Counted from the first letter of the stretch, positions 51,236 to 62,220 are shown. The stretch: 64,000 bases of DNA from Pseudomonas sp. PA27(2017) (GCF_001945445.1 NZ_MSXW01000021.1:23277-87276), one strand, 5' to 3'. A program made the numbers and translations. The notes: generated by a model not told the origin, from the letters alone.

Positions 51236-51916
51236 ATGACCAAACGCTTTTTTCTCGCTGCACCTTTGTACCTGATCGGCGCGCTGGGCGTCGCCGAGGC
51301 GGCCAGCCTGCAGGGCGACGTGGTGGACGCCAAGGGCGCACCGCTGGCCAATGCCGTGGTGACGCTGCAGGGCCCTGCCACTGGCGCAGCGGCGCCCGGC
51401 AAAGCGGTGATGGACCAGCAGGAGATGCGCTTCGTGCCGAGCGTGCTGGCCGTGCGTACCGGTACGGCGGTGACCTTTCCGAACCGCGACGACATCCGCC
51501 ATCAGGTCTATTCGTTCTCGCCGGCCAAGCGTTTCGAGCTGCGCCTTTACCAGGGCACGCCCAGCGCACCGGTGGTGTTCGACAAGCCGGGCCTGGTAGT
51601 GCTGGGCTGCAACATCCATGACTGGATGGTGGGCTACATCTACGTGACCGACGATCCCTGGTTCGCCGTCAGCGACGCCCAGGGCAAGGTCAGTTTCGAC
51701 AACCTGCCGACCGGCGATTATCGGGTGACCCTCTGGCATCCGGCGCTGCCCGACATGCAGCCGCAGCAGGGCGAAGCGTTCAAGGTCGAGGGCAGCGCGG
51801 CGCAGCATCGTTTCGCCTTGCCGGTCGAGGCCTCCGCTGAAGCCGAGCCGCCGGGCGCGCCGCCCAGCGCCTTTGGTGATGCCTTCAGGAAAGCCGTGGA
51901 ACATGGTTCGCACTAG
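51236..51916 (+). CDS. periplasmic cupredoxin-like protein (methylamine-utilization type)
   Basis: 226 residues. Signal peptide to about residue 22 (VAEA-AS). A carboxypeptidase-regulatory-like beta domain is interleaved with a cupredoxin-like fold. His89 (DDIRHQVYSFS) and the C125-x2-H128-x2-M131 cluster (LGCNIHDWMVGYIYV) together supply a His, Cys, His, Met set like a type 1 copper site. Homologues are loosely annotated as methylamine utilization proteins, but no mau genes are here. First gene of a four-gene operon; overlaps the next gene by 14 bp. Copper binding is inferred from residue order only. Confidence 0.7.
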   Translation: MTKRFFLAAPLYLIGALGVAEAASLQGDVVDAKGAPLANAVVTLQGPATGAAAPGKAVMDQQEMRFVPSVLAVRTGTAVTFPNRDDIRHQVYSFSPAKRFELRLYQGTPSAPVVFDKPGLVVLGCNIHDWMVGYIYVTDDPWFAVSDAQGKVSFDNLPTGDYRVTLWHPALPDMQPQQGEAFKVEGSAAQHRFALPVEASAEAEPPGAPPSAFGDAFRKAVEHGSH

Positions 51917-54209
51917 TTTCCAGGCGCGCATCGCCAGTGTGCTGATCCTGCTGTTGCTGGTGGTGGTCGGCGCGCTGTACTTCGCCGTGCAGGCGGCCAC
52001 TACCGCCTCGATTCGCACCCAGGCGCGCGAGCAGCTCGACGTCGGTACCGGCGTGTTCGGCCAATTGCTCGATGTGCATGCCCGGCAGCTGCGCGATGCG
52101 GTACAGGTACTGACCAGCGATTTCGGTTTCCGTGAGGCGGTGGCCAGTGGCGACGAGGCGACCATCCGCTCGGCGTTGCTCAACCATGGTGCGCGAATCA
52201 ACGCCGGCGTGGTGATGATGTTCGACATGGACGGCAAGCTCAGCGCCAGTACCCTCACGCCGATGTCGGTGCCGCGTGCCGAGCAGATCAACGCGCAACT
52301 GAGCCGGCAGGGGCAGAGCGTGTTGATGCCCTTCGATGGCCGCATCTACCTGCTGGTGCAGGCCACCGTCAGCGCGCCGCTGCCCATTGCCCGGCTGGTG
52401 ATGGGCTTTGCCATCGACGAAGGTTTCGCCCGCGAGCTGAACCAACTGACCCACCTCGAGCTGACCTTGACCGGCAGCATGGACGGGCAGCCCGATGTGC
52501 GCGTGAGCACCCTGGACGACATGCCGATGATCACCTTCGATAGCGACAGCGGCGAGGTCATGCACGGCGGCGAGCCGTTCCTGGTGCAACGTCTGGTGCT
52601 GGCCAGCGGTGACGGCTTCCGGGTGCAGGCATTGCTGCAGCGCTCCCTCGAACAGGCCAGGGGCTCGGTGGCCGCACTCAACAAGCAGATCCTGCTGATC
52701 GCCGTGGCAGCCCTGGCAGCATCACTCTTGGGCGCGCTGTTGCTGGCGCGCAGCCTGTCGCAGCCGATCCGCCGTCTGGCCGGTGCAGCGGAGCGTGTCG
52801 GTCAGGGTGATTACGAAGTGCCGCTGGCGCTCGACCGCTCGGACGAGCTCGGCAGCCTGGCCAAGGCCTTCCAGAGCATGCAGCACGGCATTGCCGAGCG
52901 TGAGCGGCAGCTGGCCCATAACGCCCTGCACGATCCCTTGACCGGCCTGCCTAACCGTAACCTGGCGCTCGAGCGCCTGAGCAGCGCGATCATGGCCGAG
53001 CGGCACATCGCCTTGCTGTACCTGGGCATCGGTAATTTCCGCACCATCACGGAAAGCTGCGAGGCAGGCGGCGGCGATCGCCTCATGCAGCAATTGGCCA
53101 ACCGCCTGCAGGTGGCACTGCGGCCGTCCGACAGCCTGGCGCGGCTGCATGGCGACGAGTTCGTGCTGCTGCTCGATGGCGCCGATGTCGACAGCGCGGT
53201 GGCCACCGCCGACCGGGTGCAGCAGCTGTCCATGAAGCCCTTTCGTATCGATAACGTGGACGTCGCCCTGGATTGCCGCATCGGCATCGCCGGCTATCCC
53301 AGTGATGGCGTGACGCCGGAAGAACTGCTGCGCCGCGCCGGTATCGCCATGCAGGACGCCGGCCACCTGGCCGGGCGCATCCAGGTTTACGAAAGCGGCC
53401 GCGACGCCGTTCAGCAGCGTCAGGTGCAACTGATCCGCGACTTGCGCCGCGCTGCGCAGCGCGAGGAACTGCTGTTGCACTACCAACCCAAGCTGGACGT
53501 GCGCAACCCCGCGCGCATTCAGGCCGAGGGCCTGCTGCGCTGGCAGCATCCGCAGTTCGGCATGGTGTCGCCAGGCGAGTTCATCCCGCTGGCCGAGCGT
53601 ACCGGCAGCATCCAGACCCTGACTGCCTGGGTGATCGAGGAGGGCGTGCGCCAACTGCAGGAATGGCGTCAGCGCGGGCGGGTGGTGCAGCTGTCGCTGA
53701 ACATCTCCACCGAAGACCTGATCGATACCGAACTGCCTACCCGCGTCGGTCGGCTGCTGGCCCATTACCAGGTTCCGGCCGCCCAACTGATCTTCGAAAT
53801 TACCGAGAGCGGTGTGATGCTCAACCCGGCGGCGGCCTTGCAAGTGCTGCACGGGCTGCGTGAAAAAGGAATCGGCCTGTCGGTGGACGACTTCGGCACC
53901 GGCTACTCTTCACTGGCGCAGCTCAAGCGCATGCCGGTGCAGGAGTTGAAGATCGACCAGTCGTTCATTCGCGAGCTGGACGACACCAGCGAAGACGCGG
54001 TGATCGTCCGCTCGACCATCGAGATGAGCCACAGCCTTGGGCTCAAGGTAGTGGCCGAGGGCGTCGAGCTGCAGCGCAGCCTGGACCTGCTCGACCGCTG
54101 GCAGTGCGACAGCGTGCAGGGCTATCTGATCAGCCGACCGCTGGCGGCGCAGGCGTTCGAAACCTGGATGCAGCGGCCGTTAACTTCTCCCGTTTCTCTG
54201 GTGCATTGA
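51903..54209 (+). CDS. membrane c-di-GMP phosphodiesterase with degenerate GGDEF and EAL domains
   Basis: 768 residues. TM1 about 13-30, a large periplasmic Cache-like sensor (31-261), TM2 262-284, HAMP 284-336, GGDEF-type domain 340-500, EAL domain 510-755. The GGDEF half is probably inactive: the Mg-binding Asp stretch reads LGIGNFR (374-380) in place of LDxDxFK, and the active loop is HGDEF. The EAL half keeps the key residues: E542 (EGLLRW), SLNIS, FEITESG, VDDFGTGYSSL, ELKID, VAEGVE. It should hydrolyse c-di-GMP in response to a periplasmic signal. ATG 51903 is chosen; a 10-residue longer form is possible. Confidence 0.88.
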   Translation: MVRTSFQARIASVLILLLLVVVGALYFAVQAATTASIRTQAREQLDVGTGVFGQLLDVHARQLRDAVQVLTSDFGFREAVASGDEATIRSALLNHGARINAGVVMMFDMDGKLSASTLTPMSVPRAEQINAQLSRQGQSVLMPFDGRIYLLVQATVSAPLPIARLVMGFAIDEGFARELNQLTHLELTLTGSMDGQPDVRVSTLDDMPMITFDSDSGEVMHGGEPFLVQRLVLASGDGFRVQALLQRSLEQARGSVAALNKQILLIAVAALAASLLGALLLARSLSQPIRRLAGAAERVGQGDYEVPLALDRSDELGSLAKAFQSMQHGIAERERQLAHNALHDPLTGLPNRNLALERLSSAIMAERHIALLYLGIGNFRTITESCEAGGGDRLMQQLANRLQVALRPSDSLARLHGDEFVLLLDGADVDSAVATADRVQQLSMKPFRIDNVDVALDCRIGIAGYPSDGVTPEELLRRAGIAMQDAGHLAGRIQVYESGRDAVQQRQVQLIRDLRRAAQREELLLHYQPKLDVRNPARIQAEGLLRWQHPQFGMVSPGEFIPLAERTGSIQTLTAWVIEEGVRQLQEWRQRGRVVQLSLNISTEDLIDTELPTRVGRLLAHYQVPAAQLIFEITESGVMLNPAAALQVLHGLREKGIGLSVDDFGTGYSSLAQLKRMPVQELKIDQSFIRELDDTSEDAVIVRSTIEMSHSLGLKVVAEGVELQRSLDLLDRWQCDSVQGYLISRPLAAQAFETWMQRPLTSPVSLVH

Positions 54210-54211
54210 CC

Positions 54212-55072
54212 ATGTGGCTATCTCAACTGACCGGCGCCCTCCTGTTGGGCATGTTCACCTCGGCGGCTCTGGCCAGCGAAGGCCGTCTGCTCGCCACAGG
54301 TGGTGCCAGCAGCCTGGAAGGCGCAGCTGGCGGGGGCATCACGCCCTGGGCGGTGCTGGCCGGCTATGGCGAGAAGGGCGAGTGGGGCGCCGACGTGTTC
54401 GCTACCCGGGTGGAGACCGGTGACTACCGCCTGGATGTCGCCGGCATGGCCGTGGCTTACGACAACCGCATCGAGCTGTCCTACGCGCGCCAGCGCTTTG
54501 ACCTGGGCAACCTGGCCCGCAACCTGAGCCTGCCGGAAAACAGCCTCAGCCAGGACATCTTCGGCATCAAGGTGCGCCTGTTCGGCGACCTGATCTACGA
54601 CCAGTTGCCCCAGGTTTCCCTGGGTATCCAGCACAAGCGTCAGAAGGATTTTCTCATCCCCAGCCTGGTTGGCGCCCAGCGCGACGAGGACACCGAAGGC
54701 TACCTGACTGCCAGCCGGCTGATCCTCGGTGGCGCCTTTGGCTACAACCTGCTGCTCAATGGCGGCGTGCGCTACAGCCGCGCCAACGAGTTGGGCCTGC
54801 TGGGTTTCGGGGGTGATCGCCGCGACCGTCGCTCGGTGCTCAAGGAAGGCTCGGTGGCGGTGCTGCTCAACCGCCAGTGGGCGGTGGGCGTGGAGTACCG
54901 GGAAAAACCGGACAACCTCAACTTCGCTGGCGAAAGCGACTGGGCCGATCTGTTCGTCGGTTATTTCCCCAACAAGCACCTGGCCATCGTGCTGGCCTAC
55001 GCGCGCCTCGGCGAGATCGCCACGCTGGATAACCAGAACGGCGCCTACCTGTCCGTGCAGGGGAGTTTCTGA
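54212..55072 (+). CDS. DUF3034 family outer-membrane-like protein
   Basis: 286 residues, starting 2 bp after the phosphodiesterase stop. Signal peptide to about residue 22 (AALA-SE). The rest alternates aromatic and polar residues in short strands and ends in Phe (QGSF), as in outer-membrane beta-barrels. DUF3034 features: LLATGGASSLEGAAGGGITPWAVL at the N-terminus and the VGYFPNKHLAIVLAYARLG segment near the end. Function unknown; a small porin or sensor partner is plausible. Confidence 0.8.
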   Translation: MWLSQLTGALLLGMFTSAALASEGRLLATGGASSLEGAAGGGITPWAVLAGYGEKGEWGADVFATRVETGDYRLDVAGMAVAYDNRIELSYARQRFDLGNLARNLSLPENSLSQDIFGIKVRLFGDLIYDQLPQVSLGIQHKRQKDFLIPSLVGAQRDEDTEGYLTASRLILGGAFGYNLLLNGGVRYSRANELGLLGFGGDRRDRRSVLKEGSVAVLLNRQWAVGVEYREKPDNLNFAGESDWADLFVGYFPNKHLAIVLAYARLGEIATLDNQNGAYLSVQGSF

Positions 55073-55074
55073 GC

Positions 55075-55500
55075 ATGCTGCGTTCATTGTGCATTGCGCT
55101 GCTGGCGCTGGTGTTGATCGGCTGCGCGCAGCAGCCGGCCAAGGATGACAGCCTGTACCGCGACCTGGGCGAGAAGCCTGGCATCACCCGTATCGTCGAG
55201 GGCATGCTGATCAACGTGGCAGGCGACCCGCGCATCGTGCAGTTCTTTGCCAAGGTCGATATCGCCGGGCTGCGTGACAAACTGGTCGACAAGTTCTGCG
55301 TGATCGCCGGCGGCCCCTGCGTGTACACCGGTGATTCTCTCGAGGAAAGCCACAAGGGTCAGAACCTGTCGCCCAGCCACTTCAATGCCCTTGTCGAGAA
55401 CCTGCAGGCTTCGATGGACAGCCAGGGCGTGCCGACGCCCGTGCAGAACCGTCTGCTGGCGCGCCTGGCGGCCCTGCGTGGGCAGGTAATCGAAAAGTAG
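55075..55500 (+). CDS. truncated-hemoglobin lipoprotein (group 1-like)
   Basis: 141 residues, 2 bp after the DUF3034 stop. A lipoprotein signal with lipobox LIGC (Cys17) precedes a group-1 truncated globin domain (SLYRDLGEKPGITRIVEGM). The proximal heme His is probably His93 (EESHKGQNLS). The usual B9-B10 Phe-Tyr pair is replaced by Met-Leu (EGMLINVA), so ligand stabilisation should differ from classic trHbs. Envelope anchoring is unusual for this cytosolic family. Likely an O2, NO or redox sensor for the operon. Confidence 0.82.
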   Translation: MLRSLCIALLALVLIGCAQQPAKDDSLYRDLGEKPGITRIVEGMLINVAGDPRIVQFFAKVDIAGLRDKLVDKFCVIAGGPCVYTGDSLEESHKGQNLSPSHFNALVENLQASMDSQGVPTPVQNRLLARLAALRGQVIEK

Positions 55501-55579
55501 GTCGGCAGCCCCATGACGAAATGGGGGCGAAGCGGGTAGAGTCGCTGGCTATTTCCGAACCTCCAGCCGCGAGCCGATC

Positions 55580-56035
55580 ATGTCTGCAACCTGGCACTGC
55601 AAACACCACACCGAACTGACCAAGACCGAGCTATACGCCGCCCTCGCGCTGCGTACCCAGGTATTCGTAGTCGAGCAGAACTGCCCGTATCTTGAAGTCG
55701 ATGGCCGTGATCTCGAAGGCGACACCTGTCACCTGCTGGGCTGGCGCGGCGATGAGCTGGTGGCTTACCTGCGCCTGCTCGACCCGGCGCTCAACGACGG
55801 TGAAGTGGTGATTGGCCGCGTGGTGACGGCGGCCAGCGCGCGGGGCACCGGGCTCGGCCACGGCATGATGGAGCAGGCGCTGCTGGCCTGCGACCTGCGC
55901 TGGCCGGGCTTGCCTGTTTACATGTCCGCCCAGGCGCATTTGCAGGGTTATTACGGCCCTTATGGGTTCGTGCCCGCCACTGATGAATACCTGGAAGACG
56001 ATATTCCCCATATCGGCATGCGCCGCGCGCTGTAA
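55580..56035 (+). CDS. ElaA-family GNAT acetyltransferase
   Basis: 151 residues. ElaA type: N-terminal LYAALALRTQVFVVEQNCPY, the acetyl-CoA loop (RVVTAASARGTGLGHGMMEQAL with the R/Q-x-x-G-x-G/A pattern) and FYGPYGF-like QGYYGPYGFVPAT near the end. Substrate unknown. Separate transcription unit after the globin operon. Its TAA stop is the first base of a MITE-like repeat. Confidence 0.88.
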   Translation: MSATWHCKHHTELTKTELYAALALRTQVFVVEQNCPYLEVDGRDLEGDTCHLLGWRGDELVAYLRLLDPALNDGEVVIGRVVTAASARGTGLGHGMMEQALLACDLRWPGLPVYMSAQAHLQGYYGPYGFVPATDEYLEDDIPHIGMRRAL

Positions 56036-56108
56036 GAACCTGTTCACGATCTTTTCAGGCGACATCAAAGAGGCTGCTGCAAGGCAGGAGCAGACACTCA
56101 AGCCAACC

Positions 56109-56134
56109 TGTGGGAGCCCCGACCTCGGGGCGAA
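56109..56134 (+). repeat. REP sequence, left member
   Basis: TGTGGGAGCCCCGACCTCGG followed by GGCGAA: a Pseudomonas REP with the GTGGGAG head and a CCCCGA-CCT-CGGGG-type imperfect stem. Opposite in orientation to the next copy, forming a BIME. Confidence 0.8.
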
Positions 56135-56176
56135 ACGATTGCAGCCTGACTGCCTATTTCGGCGGTGCCTGAGCGA

Positions 56177-56202
56177 TTCGCCGCGAGGTCGCGGCTCCCA
56201 CA
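56177..56202 (-). repeat. REP sequence, right member
   Basis: TTCGCCGCGAGGTCGCGGCT followed by CCCACA is the inverted partner of the REP at 56109. The 42-bp spacer between them completes a typical BIME. Confidence 0.8.
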
Positions 56203-56279
56203 ATGGATCGGATAACGGCCGCTACCACTTAGCTGCCAAAAGCGACGAAACTATTAGTGAAAAATTATGAATGGGTTCT

Positions 56280-56490
56280 AAGCGACGGTAATGCGGCAGT
56301 GCTAATGGCCGGTGTGAGAGCGCGCGGGGACGCCTAGTTCATGCGCGCGAAAAATCATGGGAATGTACTGGTCGTCTCTGCCCTTTCCCATGAAATCGGG
56401 CGCATGGCGCCCTCCCACAAAAGGCCGGATCAACCCCAATGCCGGCGGGGCCGCCCCCCGCAGCGTAACCACAATGCTGCATCCCCGCCC
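56280..56490. other. elaA-dnaE2 spacer with a third REP-like copy
   Basis: No gene seen. A third REP-like palindrome ending in CTCCCACA (ATCGGGCGCATGGCGCCCTC, then CCACA, 56395-56419) lies inside, and a GC-rich run precedes the dnaE2 stop. With the MITE-like element, the convergent elaA/dnaE2 gap is ~455 bp of repeat-rich DNA. Confidence 0.55.
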
Positions 56491-59573
<3,083 letters not shown>

Positions 59574-59577
<4 letters not shown>

Positions 59578-60983
59578 GCGAACCAGCCGTGCAACTGCAG
59601 CGGGCCGTCTTCACCGACGCTGCGAAACGCCCAGCCGCGCTGGCCGCTGCGCGTTTCGATCAGGTAGTAATCGCGGCGCACGTCCTCGCCATCCCACCAG
59701 CCGGACTCGATGCGCTCCGGGCCGCTGAGAATATGCAGCGGCTCACGCAGCACCTGGGGCTCTGGCAGTAGCCAACTGGGCCGGGCAGCGCTCGGGCTGG
59801 GCAACGCAATGCGGCTGGTATCCGTGCGCCAGGCCTTTTCCGGGCGATGGTCGGCATGGGCGGCCAGGCCTTGCACGGCGTCGTCGCCGAGGCGTGCGCG
59901 CAGGCGTTCACGCAGTTGCTCCCAGCCTAAGGTTTGCTGCGGCCGGTCCTCGAACAGGGCCTGGTGCTGCGGTACGAAGGTCGGCAGGTCGCGGGCCACC
60001 AGGCGCAGCGCCAGCACCGGTGACGGCAATTGCAGCTGTTCCAGACGGCCGCGGGTGAACTCCAGCAGCATGCCCGCTTCTCGCTCGGCGCTGAGCAGGC
60101 CGACGGGTAGCAGGCTGTCGTCACCGTCGCGGTGCTCCAGGTGCAGCACGAAACGCTGTACACCGCAGTCCCGGCCCGCCAGGTAGGCAGCGAGATCCGC
60201 GGTCAGGCGGCGCAGCGGAAACAACAGGGCCTGGGTCGATTCCACCTCGAAGTGCAGCTCCAGCCGGCTGTCGAACACATCCGGCGGGCGGTAGTAATCC
60301 AGCGCCAGCGGGCGCAGGCCCATCAGGGTATCCAGGCCAGCCAGCAGCTCAGGCGCGAAGCGCCGCGCCAGGCTGTCGCGGGGTAGCGCCTGTAACTGGC
60401 GCACCTGGCGCAGGCCCATGCGCGCCAGCGTCGTGGCCAGTTCTTCCGGCAGGCCGATGCGATCCAGCGGCATGGCCGCCAGCCGCTCGCGCAACGCCTG
60501 CTCGTCGGTGATCGCCAGGCCATCGTGCAGGTTGGCGAGCATGCGCGCTGCGGCAGGGTGATGTGCCAGGGTAATGCGATGGCGAAAGCCCAGCGCCGTC
60601 AGCTCCTCACGCAGGCGCGCCTCGAAACGTGGCCAGGGCCCGAACAGCGACAGGCTCGATTGCACCTCGAGCAACAGGCAGCGCGGATAGTGCAGGCTCA
60701 CCTGGGAGCTGAAACCGTAGGCCCAGGCCGCCAGGAAGCTGCGCCAGCGCTCGATATCGGCGGGGTCGTACTCGGCGCTGGCGAAGGCGCAGTTCAAGGA
60801 TTGCGCCGCCGTCAGCGTCAGCCCCGGGCGCAGGCCGAGCGCCCGCGCGGCCGGGTTGACCGCCTGCAACATGCGCCGCTGGGGTGTGCCGCTCAGCAAC
60901 ACCAGCGGCGCTTCGGCCTCTTCACGGCCACGCAACACGCCGTCCATGGCCAGTTGCGGCAGCAGGATGCACGCCCAGCGCAT
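59574..60983 (-). CDS. imuB: inactive Y-family polymerase ImuB
   Basis: 469 residues. DinB-like fold starting [15 protein letters not shown]. It lacks the paired catalytic acidic residues expected of active Y-family polymerases at that motif (DxD), as known for ImuB, which acts as a hub linking DnaE2, ImuA and the beta clamp. Little-finger region and a C-terminal tail ([16 protein letters not shown]) are complete. One base gap from imuA. Confidence 0.93.
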
Positions 60984-60984
60984 A

Positions 60985-61605
60985 TCAAAAGCCCCAGCCG
61001 CTCAAATCAAACGCGCGCGACGGTGGTTGCCCACCTCGGCACTTGAGCACCCGCACCTGGGCGGGCTGCGCCTGGATGGTCAGGCGCAAGGCCGCCGGCG
61101 AAGGGTTGCGCGCCTCATGCAGCGGGCGGTAGGCGAAGGCCAGGGTCTGCCCGGTTTCGGCGGCGATCTGCAGGCGGCGCAGGGCACGGTCATCGGCCCG
61201 TTGCGGCCACAGCACCACCGCCCCGCAACTGCCCGAACGCAGGCACTGCTCGGCCGCCCACAAGGCATCCCGCGCGCTCGCCTGGATCAGCGCCAACTGC
61301 TTCATCTCCACCCCCGCTGCCGACCAGGCGCCGGGGTAGGGCAGGTAGGGCGGCGCGACCAACACCACCCGCTCCCCGGCAGCGCTCAAACGCGCCAATG
61401 TCGCCAGCACCACGCGCAGCTCACCGATACCTGGCGCCTCGACGAGCAGCTCGCTCAACGCTGCTTCCGGCCAGCCACCGCCTGGCAACGAAGCATCCAG
61501 CGCCGCGTTGCCCGTGGGCTGGTGGCCGCTGGGCGCGACAATGCCCTGGCCACGCCAGATACGGCGTTCGTTGAGCAGATGATCGATAGCGACGACGGAA
61601 GACAT
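60985..61605 (-). CDS. imuA: mutasome protein ImuA
   Basis: 206 residues. RecA/SulA-like fold: N-terminal TGNAALDASLPGGGWPEAALSEL resembles the RecA family, without an intact Walker A. It is the first gene of the SOS mutasome operon, with a LexA box starting 25 bp upstream of its ATG. No lexA2 gene precedes it, which agrees with the P. aeruginosa arrangement rather than that of P. putida. Confidence 0.92.
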   Translation of the reverse strand: MSSVVAIDHLLNERRIWRGQGIVAPSGHQPTGNAALDASLPGGGWPEAALSELLVEAPGIGELRVVLATLARLSAAGERVVLVAPPYLPYPGAWSAAGVEMKQLALIQASARDALWAAEQCLRSGSCGAVVLWPQRADDRALRRLQIAAETGQTLAFAYRPLHEARNPSPAALRLTIQAQPAQVRVLKCRGGQPPSRAFDLSGWGF

Positions 61606-61629
61606 GGCGAATGGGCAGCAAGAAAAATA

Positions 61630-61645
61630 CTGTCCAAATGTACAG
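61630..61645. promoter_or_regulatory. LexA box controlling imuA-imuB-dnaE2
   Basis: CTGT-N8-ACAG (CTGTCCAAATGTACAG) matches the gammaproteobacterial LexA consensus with both half-sites perfect and flanking TA on each side. Its position upstream of imuA predicts SOS induction. Confidence 0.9.
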
Positions 61646-61856
61646 TATTCTACCCGGCCAGCAAGGTACTATCCGCCGAGCGGATGGCGGCAGGCGCGGC
61701 CAGCGCTTCCGCTGCCAGCAGGCTCCGGCCCACAACCCCGATGCCAAGGGCTTTGGCGCGCGGCATCGGGCACGCCGATCAGCGGATGGCCACGCAGCCG
61801 TCACCGGCAAATGAGCCAAGCATTTGATAGCACGCGAAAAAAATTACGTTATGGGC
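61646..61856. other. imuA-tRNA spacer
   Basis: About 210 bp with no supported gene. I looked for a lexA2 remnant on the minus strand; frames there are short and unlike LexA. Contains the imuA promoter and the start of the tRNA promoter. Confidence 0.45.
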
Positions 61857-61885
61857 TTCGCCAAAGCGAATTCTGCTGGTATCAT
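61857..61885 (+). promoter_or_regulatory. possible promoter of tRNA-Ser
   Basis: TTCGCC and TATCAT are separated by 17 bp and end 11 bp before the tRNA. The -10 is reasonable, the -35 weak. Confidence 0.4.
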
Positions 61886-61896
61886 GCGCGCCGCCT

Positions 61897-61986
61897 GGGA
61901 AGATGCCGGAGTGGCCGAACGGGACGGATTCGAAATCCGTTGTATCAGCGATGGTACCTAGGGTTCAAATCCCTATCTTCCCGCCA
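61897..61986 (+). tRNA. tRNA-Ser (anticodon CGA)
   Basis: A 90-nt class II tRNA. The acceptor stem pairs GGGAAGA with TCTTCCC, with G discriminator and encoded CCA. The anticodon stem ACGGA/TCCGT holds loop TTCGAAA, so the anticodon is CGA, reading UCG serine codons. A long variable arm (TGTATCAGCGATGGTACC) and the T loop GTTCAAATC are typical of serine tRNAs. It marks the border between core genome and mobile DNA. Confidence 0.95.
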
Positions 61987-61998
61987 TATCTCAAGCCT

Positions 61999-62033
61999 AA
62001 GCCCCTGAAATTCCTAGAATTTCGGGGGCTTTT
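61999..62033 (+). terminator. terminator of tRNA-Ser
   Basis: A 15-bp stem with one G-T pair (AAGCCCCTGAAATTC / GAATTTCGGGGGCTT), loop CTA, then TT. It begins 13 bp after the CCA end. Confidence 0.8.
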
Positions 62034-62073
62034 GCTATCTGCGGCATGCAAAGTGTCGTGTAAGCGCACGGCG

Positions 62074-62151
62074 GATTTGGCACTACCTTGTAAGATCTTT
62101 GGCACTTACCGTTTTGAGTTCAACTCCGGTTTTTCGCGCCAGATTTGGCAC
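62074..62151. repeat. three direct repeats of TTTGGCAC next to the IS5 element
   Basis: TTTGGCAC occurs at 62076-62083, 62098-62105 and 62144-62151, twice as GATTTGGCAC. The stretch starts with TGTCGTGTAAGCGCA and lacks genes. Repeated short boxes near one end are known for some IS families such as IS21, so this may be the left end of a mobile element truncated by the IS5 insertion. That is inference. Confidence 0.45.
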
Positions 62152-62220
62152 CATGTTGCTAGGTTTTGTACGAAAAGTCGGTACGGGTAAAATTGCCGCC
62201 ATGATTGGCTGGAGGCCCGC

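Larger units (their letters stand above)
56035..56279. repeat. MITE-like element with imperfect terminal inverted repeats
   Basis: The left end AGAACCTGTTCACGATCTTT (56035) and the complement of the right end AGAACCCATTCATAATTTTT (56279 backwards) agree at about three quarters of positions over ~22 bp. The element is ~245 bp, has no gene, and contains a pair of inverted REP sequences. It starts exactly at the elaA stop codon. Confidence 0.55.

Noticed and set aside
61421..61819. Minus-strand frame upstream of imuA, considered as a lexA2 remnant
   Set aside because: It overlaps imuA in another frame and the translation shows no LexA helix-turn-helix or Ser-Lys peptidase motif.
61897..61986. 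Prophage or ICE att site at the tRNA 3' end
   Set aside because: I found no direct repeat of the tRNA 3' end and no integrase inside the window; the claim would need sequence beyond 64000.
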